Both the position numbers and the translations under genes were made by a program. From Undibacterium parvum (lineage in GTDB: Bacteria; Pseudomonadota; Gammaproteobacteria; Burkholderiales; Burkholderiaceae_D): DNA of 64,000 nt. The notes beneath the pieces were generated by a model. The model saw only the letters and a program-made list of their open reading frames with translations. It had not been told where the DNA came from and ran no database searches. The stretch covers positions 1,240,001 through 1,304,000 of the forward strand of contig NZ_CP034464.1 of assembly GCF_003955735.1 (NCBI RefSeq). The letters are read 5' to 3'. Below, piece after piece: positions 56,583 to 64,000 of the stretch. How positions within the stretch are numbered: the first letter of the stretch is position 1; every line of letters begins with the position of its first letter.

Positions 56583-57248
56583 ATGCTCGCTCAACCGATA
56601 AAATCCGCCTCCCCCAAACTGCGCGCTGCCGACATTGCCTACGACGCCATAGAAAGCATGATCGTCACGCTGCAGCTCAAGCCTGGCACGCCTATTGTCG
56701 AGTCAGAATTAGTTGAGATCACCGGCTTGGGTCGTACTCCCTTGCGCGAAGCCTTGATGCGTATGTCATCGAATGGTCTAATTATTCAACTGCCCCGACG
56801 CGGCTTGATTATCAGCGACATCGAGGCCGCTGAACACATGACTTTGATCGAAACGCGGCGCGTGATTGAACGCCTGATAGCCAGCAGCGCGGCCCGCCGT
56901 GCCACCCCACAACACCGCAAAGATATAGTCACCTGCGCCGATAAGATGATGGTCGCAGCAAAACTCGGTGATTTGGCCCAGTATATGGCGGCCGACCAGG
57001 CCCTGGACCACGTGATCCATGAAGCCTGCCGCAATCCATCCGCAGTGGCGGCAGTGATTCCCTTGATCATTAAATGCCGTCGCTTCTGGTATGCGTTTCA
57101 GCATGAAGGAGATATCGAAGAAGGCGCCCGTTGTCACATGCTCTTGGCCAAAGGTATCGCCAAGGGTAACGAAGAACAGGCGGTCAAAGCGGCCGACAGT
57201 CTAATGGATTATCTGGATTCTTTTGCACGCAAAGTCATCAACGGCTAA
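56583..57248 (+). CDS. GntR family (FCD) transcriptional regulator
   Basis: A 221-residue protein. The N-terminal winged helix reads ADIAYDAIESMIVTLQLKPG, with LVEITGLGRTPLREALMRM as the recognition part. The C-terminal FCD helical ligand domain has DQALDHVIHEACRNP, with likely metal-binding Asp and His residues. FCD regulators usually respond to organic acids from sugar or amino acid breakdown. Its place after lhpC and lhpG suggests control of hydroxyproline catabolism, perhaps sensing a later intermediate, alongside the PAS-AraC regulator. A terminator follows. Confidence 0.88.
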   Translation: MLAQPIKSASPKLRAADIAYDAIESMIVTLQLKPGTPIVESELVEITGLGRTPLREALMRMSSNGLIIQLPRRGLIISDIEAAEHMTLIETRRVIERLIASSAARRATPQHRKDIVTCADKMMVAAKLGDLAQYMAADQALDHVIHEACRNPSAVAAVIPLIIKCRRFWYAFQHEGDIEEGARCHMLLAKGIAKGNEEQAVKAADSLMDYLDSFARKVING

Positions 57249-57260
57249 AGCGCAAAATCG

Positions 57261-58889
57261 CTAGTTTGGCACTAAAGGGCGAGAAAATTGATCGCCCTTT
57301 TTCCACATCGGCATACGTGCTGCATTGGCTACCAGATAGCCTAAATTAAGTGTAAATTGCGCCTGCTGGCGCATGCCAGATAAATCCCAGGACGGCTGGT
57401 ATTGATCGCGCACGGTGTGATAATCCAGCTTAAAGCCCTGCATTTGCGCGGTCGATGCGCTGGCATTAGCGACATACTCAAAATGCCCATCGCCTGAAAA
57501 TACCGCAGAGCCTACATTAAAAGCAGGCACTCCTGCTCTGGCAAAACTAAAATGATCAGCACGAAAATACGCGCCACCCAGATCAGGTACCGCAGGTGCC
57601 AGTTTAATCCCCATATTTTTAGCCACCTGTGCGGCGCTTTGATACAGGCTAGTGCGCTCACTGCCAGCCACGCCCATATCGCGCGTCAAACCAACAAAAT
57701 TCATACTATCGAGATTCAGATCAGCTGCAGTTTTTTCCAAGGGCCAAAGTGGATTTTTGACATAGGCGGCGCTGCCCAGTAAATACTGTTCCTCAGCACA
57801 AGGCCATAAAAAAATCTGCGTTCGTTTGGCCGGATGTGCTACGGCGGCCTGCGCCATCGCCAGCAAAGCGGCCGCGCCAGAGGCATTGTCGACGGCACCG
57901 TTCCAAATCTGTGGCGACTTGCCCGGTTCTTCTACCATGCCCAAATGATCCCAGTGGGCAGAATAAATCACGGCTTGTTTTTTTAATTCAGTGTCGCTAC
58001 CGGCGACCATGCCGATCACGTTAAATTGCTCAACCTGGCGGATCGCGCTGTGCAGGTTGGCGTGGATTTTAATGTTTAAATCGACCGGACCAAAGTCACG
58101 GCTCTCGGCGCTGGCTCTGAGTGCATCCAGATCATGCCCTGCGGCTTTCAACACGGCACGGGCACTGTCTTCTTGCCACCAGCCTTCCAATGCATTGCCC
58201 GAACCCGCCAGAGCGAAGCGTTCATGGCTAAAACTAGTTTGCGGCACATTCCAGCCATAGGTGGCTGAGGCCGTCGTATGGATCAAGAGCACGCCGGCAG
58301 CGCCCTGCCTTAGCGCTTCTTCAAACTTATAAGTCCAGCGACCATAATAGGTCAGTGCCTGAGCACCAAAGCGTTGCGGTTCTTGCGCAGTTGCTGGTGG
58401 ATCATTCACCATCATCAGCAACAGCTTGCCTTTGAGGTCGACGCCTTTATAGTCATCCCAGCGCTCTTCCGGCGCCCGGATACCGTAGCCGACAAACACC
58501 AGTGGCGCATCGAAGACGAGATTGCTGTTGCCGCTCGCGGTGCCAAACACGATCTCGGTACCAGGAGCGGGAGAAACCCGAGTCCCGCCCAATTCAAACT
58601 GCAGGCTACTATCACTGAGGGTTTTACTGCCGACGATATTCACTGCTTGCCGAAACGAGCCATTGTTCATCGGTGTTAGACCGATAAGTGCCGCTTGTGT
58701 TTCCAGATAACGAACTGCCAGAGCGCCACCGCGTTGACCTGTGCCGCGACCTTCCAGCAAATCATCGGCAAGAAAAGCCAGATGTGTGCGCAAAGGACGC
58801 TCATCAACTTGCGGTGCTTGTGCCAGGGCCTTAACCGCAAATACCTGAGTGAAAGCCACGCTGAGCAGCAAGACAGAAAAAACACGCAT
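57261..58889 (-). CDS. Secreted M28 family aminopeptidase-like zinc peptidase
   Basis: A 542-residue protein from the ATG at 58887-58889 (AGAGG seven bases upstream), which gives the signal peptide MRVFSVLLLSVAFTQVFAVK. Zinc ligands appear as SAHWDHLG (His), AVDNASGAAALL (bridging Asp), WPCAEEQYLLGS (Glu/Glu) and NLDSMNFVG (Asp). An inserted PA-like segment (about residues 110-280) comes before the catalytic part. It probably releases N-terminal amino acids in the periplasm or outside. It is convergent with the GntR gene. Confidence 0.88.
   Translation of the reverse strand: MRVFSVLLLSVAFTQVFAVKALAQAPQVDERPLRTHLAFLADDLLEGRGTGQRGGALAVRYLETQAALIGLTPMNNGSFRQAVNIVGSKTLSDSSLQFELGGTRVSPAPGTEIVFGTASGNSNLVFDAPLVFVGYGIRAPEERWDDYKGVDLKGKLLLMMVNDPPATAQEPQRFGAQALTYYGRWTYKFEEALRQGAAGVLLIHTTASATYGWNVPQTSFSHERFALAGSGNALEGWWQEDSARAVLKAAGHDLDALRASAESRDFGPVDLNIKIHANLHSAIRQVEQFNVIGMVAGSDTELKKQAVIYSAHWDHLGMVEEPGKSPQIWNGAVDNASGAAALLAMAQAAVAHPAKRTQIFLWPCAEEQYLLGSAAYVKNPLWPLEKTAADLNLDSMNFVGLTRDMGVAGSERTSLYQSAAQVAKNMGIKLAPAVPDLGGAYFRADHFSFARAGVPAFNVGSAVFSGDGHFEYVANASASTAQMQGFKLDYHTVRDQYQPSWDLSGMRQQAQFTLNLGYLVANAARMPMWKKGDQFSRPLVPN
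57274..57302 (+). terminator. Terminator of the GntR gene, lying inside the 3' end of the M28 gene
   Basis: AAAGGGCGA and TCGCCCTTT form a 9-bp stem followed by TT. It is inside the last codons of the opposing M28 gene. Confidence 0.65.
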
Positions 58890-58968
58890 GGAGAAACCTC
58901 TCAAATCATATTCTACCGATAATGCCAGGCCAAGAGCCAGCCGAGAGCTTACTGAATCTGCAGCGCGA

Positions 58969-59916
58969 TTACTCTTGCTCAGGCTCGTCTTCGTCTTGGT
59001 CTTCAGGAAGAATGCCGGTATCGACGCTCTTACCTAAACCGAGCAAGACTGGTGGCACATAGCTGGCCAATAAAAGTTCACGGCTTTGCGGGGTTTCCAG
59101 GCTGACGCGACCCAGTGCACCGCTGCGATAATCGAGCAATAAAGTATGCGCCGCTTTTTCGTAATCCCAATCACCGCCTTTGAGACGATAACCGCGCTTC
59201 TTGGCAACGCCTTCGATCACGCTGACCGCATCGATACCCTCGGTATTGATGCTATAACGGGTGGTCAGATATTGCGGATAACGCTGCAAAATAATCTCAG
59301 CCAAAAAGGTCGCGACTTCCTCTTCGATCAGCGCGTTAACGCCGACCGCATGACTAGCTGCCAGCATCAAACCATCGGTAGGATGGGCAATTTTTGGCCA
59401 CAACATACCCGGGGTATCGGTCAAAATCATGTTTTTGCCCAAGTACAGGCGTTGCTGCACTTTGGTCACCGCAGGCTCATCACCGACATTGGCAACCCGC
59501 TTTTTCAGCAAGGCATTCATCAGGGTAGACTTGCCGACGTTAGGTATGCCCATGATCATCATGCGCAAAGGCTTAGTCGGCACGCCGCGATGCGGTGCCT
59601 GCTCCAGCGCAAAACCTGGCACTTTGAGTACATCAGAAGGCTTCTTGCAGCTCAAGGCGACTGCGCGCACCCCTTTTTGGCTATTGTAAAAATCGAGCCA
59701 AGCCTTGGTCGCGTGCGGATCTGCCAGATCGCTCTTATTGAGAATCTTCAGACAAGGGCGTTGACGGAAAACGCGCAGCTGCTCCACCATAGGGTTGCAA
59801 CTCGCCTGCGGGATGCGGGCATCCAGCACTTCTATCACCAGATCGGTGTTTTCCATGGTTTCCGCCGCTTTTTTGCGGGCGGCATTCATGTGACCAGGGA
59901 ACCATTGTATTGACAT
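58969..59916 (-). CDS. ylqF: Ribosome biogenesis GTPase YlqF
   Basis: A 315-residue circularly permuted GTPase, started at the ATG at 59914-59916 (MSIQWFPGHMNAARKK, the usual N-terminus). G4 NKSD at 60-63 precedes G1 GIPNVGKS at 123-130 and G3 DTPG at 167-170, the hallmark of the permuted YlqF/YawG family. It helps late assembly of the 50S subunit. An acidic tail (EDQDEDEPEQE) ends the protein. It stands alone between the M28 peptidase and the MSHA-type genes. Confidence 0.93.
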   Translation of the reverse strand: MSIQWFPGHMNAARKKAAETMENTDLVIEVLDARIPQASCNPMVEQLRVFRQRPCLKILNKSDLADPHATKAWLDFYNSQKGVRAVALSCKKPSDVLKVPGFALEQAPHRGVPTKPLRMMIMGIPNVGKSTLMNALLKKRVANVGDEPAVTKVQQRLYLGKNMILTDTPGMLWPKIAHPTDGLMLAASHAVGVNALIEEEVATFLAEIILQRYPQYLTTRYSINTEGIDAVSVIEGVAKKRGYRLKGGDWDYEKAAHTLLLDYRSGALGRVSLETPQSRELLLASYVPPVLLGLGKSVDTGILPEDQDEDEPEQE

Positions 59917-60122
59917 GCTTATTCTTCTTTTTGCTAAATTCAAACCGCTATTTTACGGACTTGTGCAGAAACTGGCCGATTTGTTTTAGTCGCTGTCTTT
60001 TAGACTACCAGTGCATGCGGCATTTATAGGGAGTATGGCGAAAAATAGGGTGGTTTGCCAGCATATCTATTGCGCAGTAAAACTATACCCACCCCAGTAT
60101 ATGCATTCTGTAAAATTCCAGT

Positions 60123-61259
60123 TTACTGCAATGCCGCGATTCTTTGCTCTACGAAAGCCACTAAATCCGGACTCAGACCGGTGAGCGACTTGGCTCGCAG
60201 ATAAGCCTCCAAAGCCTCGGGTCTGCGCCCGTCGGCTTGCAAGGAAATCCCCAGGCCCATCCACCAGACCGGGTTTTGTGGACTTCTCTTTAAGGCTTTT
60301 TGGTACAGGTCAATAGACTCTTTATGGCGCGCCTCGCGCTGCAACAAGGCAGCCAAAAACGCCAGATAGTCGGCACGCTCGCCGGCATAAGGCAGACTAG
60401 CTTGCAAGGTAGCCAGCGCCGCCGGCAGATTCGATTTCTCTACCTGCAAGCGCGCCAAGATCATCGCCAAACCAGTTTGATTTTGATCCTGAGCTAAGCC
60501 TTGCTGCAAATAGCGCATCGCCTCGTCATAGCGCTTACTTTCCAGTAACAGCGAGATCAAAGATTGCCGCGCCGCCGCATGCTGCCCATCGATTTTCAAG
60601 GCTTGCTCCAGCATAGCGACCGCCTCGGCAGTGCGACCCTGTTGCTGCAGCACCGTGGCCTGACGATATTCGCCCTCGGCCTGCTGCAGTGTGGTGGCCT
60701 CCTTGTGCAACTTGATCTGGGGCTGAGACGGCGCTTGCTCAGCCGGCTTGGTCAAAATTGGCGTAATCATCGCTTTGGCAGTCAGGCTGGGCTTTTCTGA
60801 TTTTGCAGAGACCGTCTGCGTGTTCAGCTTCTCAGTAAACGCCATCGACTCGGATTCGTGCGCCTGACTCACTAGACGGGTATCCAACTGCGAGGACAGT
60901 TTAAGCAAGACCGGCAGATCTGAAATCGCCGGCAGTTCGTCAACCGCTGCCTCCATCTCTTGCGCTGGCAATTTAGGCGCAGAGCGAAGCGGGGCCGAAT
61001 TAAGCGGGGCCACGCTGACGACCGCAGTCGCAGTTGGCTGCAATGGCGCAGGCGCGCTTTTGGCAAGTGGCCGCAACTGATGCCATGCCATCCATGCCAA
61101 GCCCAAGCTCAGCACTAACAGCAAAGCCAGTATCCATTGCCAGTTACTTCTGCTCGAGGTAAACGGCAATGCGGCAGGCGCTGCATAGACGGCATCGCTG
61201 CTAGTCGGATTCGCACCGCGCTTATCCAAATCCTGCAGCATCTGATTAATCAAACTCAT
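60123..61259 (-). CDS. mshN: TPR protein of MSHA pilus biogenesis, MshN type
   Basis: A 378-residue protein from the ATG at 61257-61259. The N-terminus MSLINQMLQDLDKRGA is conserved in MshN-type and GspB-related proteins. A single membrane helix (about residues 41-60) is followed by a Pro/Ala-rich linker. Residues about 215-378 are tetratricopeptide repeats (AVAMLEQALKIDGQHAAARQ, EALEAYLRAKSLTGLSPDLV). It would sit in the inner membrane with a periplasmic TPR part. It starts 13 bp after mshM. Identification rests on gene order (mshL-mshM-mshN) and the N-terminal motif. Confidence 0.8.
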   Translation of the reverse strand: MSLINQMLQDLDKRGANPTSSDAVYAAPAALPFTSSRSNWQWILALLLVLSLGLAWMAWHQLRPLAKSAPAPLQPTATAVVSVAPLNSAPLRSAPKLPAQEMEAAVDELPAISDLPVLLKLSSQLDTRLVSQAHESESMAFTEKLNTQTVSAKSEKPSLTAKAMITPILTKPAEQAPSQPQIKLHKEATTLQQAEGEYRQATVLQQQGRTAEAVAMLEQALKIDGQHAAARQSLISLLLESKRYDEAMRYLQQGLAQDQNQTGLAMILARLQVEKSNLPAALATLQASLPYAGERADYLAFLAALLQREARHKESIDLYQKALKRSPQNPVWWMGLGISLQADGRRPEALEAYLRAKSLTGLSPDLVAFVEQRIAALQ

Positions 61260-61272
61260 GTTCTGGTTTTTC

Positions 61273-62172
61273 TCATAGAAAATGCAGGTAAGCCATCGTC
61301 GCCAACACCAGCAGGGAAGCAGTACTGGCAAGTGCAGTCAGCCTGAGATAGCTATTTATACGCGTCAGCGCGAAAGTGTCTTTAGCAGCCAGCAGAATAT
61401 GCCGCGCGGTGACCGCTTGCCGCCCTTCGCCAAAACTGAGCATCATGGCTTTATGCGCCAGAATATTCAACATCCGTGGCACTCCGCCACTACAACGACT
61501 TAACACGAACAAGGCCGCAGTGCTGAATAATGCAGGGCCCTGATAGCCCGCCACACGCAGACGGTGATTGATATAGATTTTAATTTCCTGCGATGACAAA
61601 GTTTGCAACTGATAATGAAAACTTATCCTTTGCGTCAATTGTCGTATCTCTTTCTGCGCAAGTTTTCTATCTAGCTCAGGCTGAGCAAATAAGACAATCT
61701 GCAACAGCTTTCTTTTTTCGGTTTCCAGGTTACTTAGCAAGCGCAAAGCTTCCAGAGTTTCCAAGGGCAAGGCTTGCGCTTCATCGATGCACAATAGTGT
61801 GCGCTTACCCGTGCGGGCAATATGCAAAAGTTTAAGATTAATTGCCTTAATCAATTGATGCTGATCTAACTGCCTGTCTTCTTGTATGCCCAACTCATCG
61901 GCCAGCGCCAGCATCAGGCTGCGCGCTTCCAGTAGAGGATTAGGGATATAGGCAGTCACAAAATCAGTGTCCAGTAAGGACATGAATTTTCTGCACAAGA
62001 GAGTTTTTCCGGTGCCGACTTCACCGGTAATTTTAATAAAGCCCTCGCCATTTCTGGCTGCTACCAAAAGCGTATTGAGCGCCTCTTGATAACTACGAAA
62101 AGAAAAAAAATAGCCGGTATCCGGGGTAATGCTAAACGGCAGTTCGCGTATTCGAAAATGTGCCTTGTACAT
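61273..62172 (-). CDS. mshM: AAA ATPase of MSHA pilus biogenesis, MshM/ExeA type
   Basis: A 299-residue protein from the ATG at 62170-62172. A GTG two codons higher overlaps the mshL stop and is an alternative. YKAHFRIRELPFSITPDTGY is the family N-terminus. Walker A is GEVGTGKT (50-57), Walker B LLCIDEAQAL and sensor-1 ISFHYQLQTL-like. One hydrophobic helix ends the protein (STASLLVLATMAYLHFL). ExeA/MshM ATPases help assemble the outer-membrane secretin or the pilus base. It lies 2 bp after mshL and 13 bp before mshN. Confidence 0.87.
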   Translation of the reverse strand: MYKAHFRIRELPFSITPDTGYFFSFRSYQEALNTLLVAARNGEGFIKITGEVGTGKTLLCRKFMSLLDTDFVTAYIPNPLLEARSLMLALADELGIQEDRQLDQHQLIKAINLKLLHIARTGKRTLLCIDEAQALPLETLEALRLLSNLETEKRKLLQIVLFAQPELDRKLAQKEIRQLTQRISFHYQLQTLSSQEIKIYINHRLRVAGYQGPALFSTAALFVLSRCSGGVPRMLNILAHKAMMLSFGEGRQAVTARHILLAAKDTFALTRINSYLRLTALASTASLLVLATMAYLHFL

Positions 62173-62174
62173 CG

Positions 62175-63893
62175 TCACTGCTTCTCAAATCGACTCCGTG
62201 GAGCCATGTTTTGTATCCGGTTTTGGCTCTCCAGCACATCCTGCTCCCAGGCGCCGTCACCTTGCACGATAATCGGTTTAATCAAGATCACCAATTCTCT
62301 TTTTTGCGCAATCTGATTGGTATTACGGAACAATCCGCCCACCAAAGGCATTTCTCCCGCGCCCGGAATTTGCGATCTATCGTTGATATTCGATTGCCGC
62401 ATCAAGCCACCAATCGCGACAATTTGCCCATCTTTGCCACGCACTACGCTATCGGTTTCAGAGACAGCACTCGATGCCAGTGGCAAGCTGATCACGCCGG
62501 CACTGCCCGCGTCTACCGATTTATTGACGGTAGTCACCTTGCTCACCGTGGGATGGACATGCAAAATAATATTACCCGCCTCATCGATTTGCGGCGTGAC
62601 GTCTAAGGCTACGCCAGAAAAGAAGGGCTGCACATCGACACTCACCGTCGGTGCGGTATTCCCTGAGCTACTCACAGTACCAGGCGTGGTGGTCAACTTG
62701 GTGACAAAAAACTCATCAGTTCCTACCTTTAAAACCGCTTTTTGATTATTTAAAGTGGCAATGCGCGGACTCGACAAGACATGCACATTACCCTGAGACT
62801 CTAGGAAAGAAATGAGCGCTGTGAAATTTGCGGTTTGAAAAGCCAGACCAAACAGCGAGCCCCCCGCTTTGGCGACGGCACCCAAAGCCACACCGGGAGT
62901 TGCCGTTATTCCGGTATCGCTGGCAGTAATCGAAGTGGTACTCAAATTTGTTCCGGGAGAGACAAATCCGACTGAGCCACGCGCGCTCGAAGAGGAAGTC
63001 ATAGGCGCGAACGAGGCCCAATTAATCCCAGACTGGAATTGATCATTGAGTTCTACTTCGAGTATTTTCGCCTCAAGTATTACCTGACGGTCGACCGACA
63101 ATTGCGTTGCCTTCAAATATGCGATGACATTGCGCATCTCATCCGACATGGCGCGCACCACTACCACGCCAGACTGCGGGCTTATCACGACTTGGTGGCC
63201 TTCTTTACCGGCACCTGCCAGTAATTCCAGTGACATTTTGAGCTCTGACCAAAAATCATTATTGGTCGTCGTGCTGATCTTACTCGAGTTCAAAGATGGC
63301 GAAGTATTCGACGATTGCGAATTACTTTGCCCGGCTTGCCCGGTACTACCGCTAGAGGGCGATACCGAGTCAGACACGGACCCAGAACTGACGCGGATAT
63401 CAGAAGTCCCTTTGCGTATCGACGCCAGATAATTAATCTGAAACACGCGGGTTTGCAAACTCAGAGGCTTGATATAAATCCGGCTCCCCTCAACTTTATA
63501 TTCATAGCCATACAGTTCACGGATAGCATCGAGCGCTTCAAATAAAGTGACGTCTTTTAGGTTGGCAGAAATACTGCCCGTCACATCAGGATGCACCAGC
63601 ATGTTGTAACGCGTACCGGAAACGATGCCCATAAAAAATTGGGCTGCTGGTGCATTACTGAAACTCAGATTAAATCTTTCATCTAAGGGCTTGCGCACCG
63701 GCGGCAGATCCACCGTCAGCGGCGGCAGCAAAGAGGCAGAAACCACATCCGCCTCGGCGGGTTTAACTTTAGCCTGCGCCGCGGCCTTACTCATTTCTAG
63801 CTTGATCTGATCATAGGTTTCCTGGCGTGAAGCAGGCAGCGCACAGCCCAACATTATCGGAAATATAGCCAGTGATAGGAAGGTCTTATTCAT
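62175..63893 (-). CDS. mshL: Secretin of MSHA-type pilus, MshL
   Basis: A 572-residue outer-membrane secretin. The N-terminus MNKTFLSLAIFPIMLGC has a lipobox (Cys17), so it is a lipoprotein. Residues about 75-150 are an STN-like N-domain. A long Ser/Thr/Gly-rich linker (about 175-215) separates it from the secretin core, which shows VQPFFSGVALDVTPQID, ILHVHPTVSKV, GQIVAIGGLMR and GEMPLVGGLFRNTNQ. It forms the gated ring through which the pilus passes. It is the first complete gene of the mshL-mshM-mshN run, and its start overlaps the upstream gene. Confidence 0.9.
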   Translation of the reverse strand: MNKTFLSLAIFPIMLGCALPASRQETYDQIKLEMSKAAAQAKVKPAEADVVSASLLPPLTVDLPPVRKPLDERFNLSFSNAPAAQFFMGIVSGTRYNMLVHPDVTGSISANLKDVTLFEALDAIRELYGYEYKVEGSRIYIKPLSLQTRVFQINYLASIRKGTSDIRVSSGSVSDSVSPSSGSTGQAGQSNSQSSNTSPSLNSSKISTTTNNDFWSELKMSLELLAGAGKEGHQVVISPQSGVVVVRAMSDEMRNVIAYLKATQLSVDRQVILEAKILEVELNDQFQSGINWASFAPMTSSSSARGSVGFVSPGTNLSTTSITASDTGITATPGVALGAVAKAGGSLFGLAFQTANFTALISFLESQGNVHVLSSPRIATLNNQKAVLKVGTDEFFVTKLTTTPGTVSSSGNTAPTVSVDVQPFFSGVALDVTPQIDEAGNIILHVHPTVSKVTTVNKSVDAGSAGVISLPLASSAVSETDSVVRGKDGQIVAIGGLMRQSNINDRSQIPGAGEMPLVGGLFRNTNQIAQKRELVILIKPIIVQGDGAWEQDVLESQNRIQNMAPRSRFEKQ

Positions 63894-64000
63894 GCGTTTT
63901 GCCTTTATTGGCGGACGTTATCGTTCTCACGCCGGGAGTAGTCGGGCTCATGCGTTTATCAACACCAGGAAAAAGTTTCAAAGTCTGGGTCTCTTTAGGA
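63886..64000 (-). CDS. 3' end of an MshK-like gene (5' truncated by window edge)
   Basis: The minus strand reads an open frame from the window edge (KETQTLKLFPGVDKRM, 37 residues visible) to a TAA at 63886-63888, overlapping the mshL start by 8 bp. The LKLFPGV pattern and the position just before mshL suit MshK, the small periplasmic MSHA protein. The visible part is too short to prove it. Confidence 0.45.
   Translation of the reverse strand, partial: PKETQTLKLFPGVDKRMSPTTPGVRTITSANKGKTHE

Noticed and set aside
59146..59913. 255-codon plus-strand frame
   Set aside because: Antisense to ylqF, which has all permuted GTPase motifs. The frame's His/Arg/Gln-rich composition is typical of a shadow.

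Overview
The window looks like chromosomal DNA from a betaproteobacterium of the order Burkholderiales, most likely Oxalobacteraceae and perhaps Undibacterium-like. That placement is an inference from gene content (phenylalanine/tyrosine catabolism with Lrp-type regulators, reductive pyrimidine catabolism under a RutR-type repressor, MSHA-type pilus genes, paired lipid A acyltransferases beside metK), moderate base composition and many small intergenic repeats. No rRNA, tRNA, prophage, CRISPR array or replication origin was seen.

Layout. 1-5.2 kb: 3'-truncated MdlA-type ABC exporter, a secreted S9 prolyl oligopeptidase, and a MerR regulator divergent from a periplasmic metallo-beta-lactamase-fold hydrolase, with a MerR-type promoter between them. 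5.2-9.3 kb: M14 carboxypeptidase, metK and two overlapping LpxL/HtrB-family acyltransferases. 9.4-13.1 kb: an outer-membrane protein, then phenylalanine hydroxylase, 4-hydroxyphenylpyruvate dioxygenase and a divergent Lrp regulator, with a perfect FNR/ANR-type box between the last two. 13.5-21.1 kb: PilZ/YcgR-like protein, decayed MipA/OmpV gene, rhomboid protease, lipoprotein, M13 metallopeptidase, a signal-less solute-binding-type protein and a second Lrp regulator.

21.6-29.8 kb: a complete reductive pyrimidine pathway: RutR-like repressor, preT, preA, NCS1 permease, dihydropyrimidinase and a beta-ureidopropionase-type amidohydrolase, with a palindromic RutR-type operator in front of preT. 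29.8-31.1 kb: a RAYT transposase gene between inverted REP hairpins, then a GST. 31.8-37.3 kb: FecR/DUF6600 protein, LysE exporter, AraC regulator, an orphan LivM permease and a decayed second LysE copy. 37.6-41.9 kb: a 1427-residue uncharacterised membrane protein with an internal duplication. 42.4-43.8 kb: a GAF histidine kinase.

44.1-57.2 kb: hydroxyproline catabolism in two blocks. Epimerase plus a three-subunit D-hydroxyproline dehydrogenase (lhpABFE order) lie at 44.1-47.7 kb. The deaminase, alpha-ketoglutarate semialdehyde dehydrogenase and two regulators lie at 52.7-57.2 kb. Between the blocks are PilU, a porin-like protein with a PstS-like partner, and an MshE/GspE ATPase. 57.3-64 kb: M28 peptidase, the YlqF GTPase and the MSHA-type genes mshN, mshM, mshL and the end of an mshK-like gene.

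Intergenic DNA carries at least three dispersed repeat families. One is a roughly 100-bp element ending in GGACTTACGCAAAA and its complement. One is a roughly 70-bp palindrome built on GCGCATATTCCATGCG. The third has GTTACTGTTCAGCC-type terminal inverted repeats and occurs with two unrelated cores. These repeats, together with the RAYT and REP sequences, are the most unusual non-coding content of the window.
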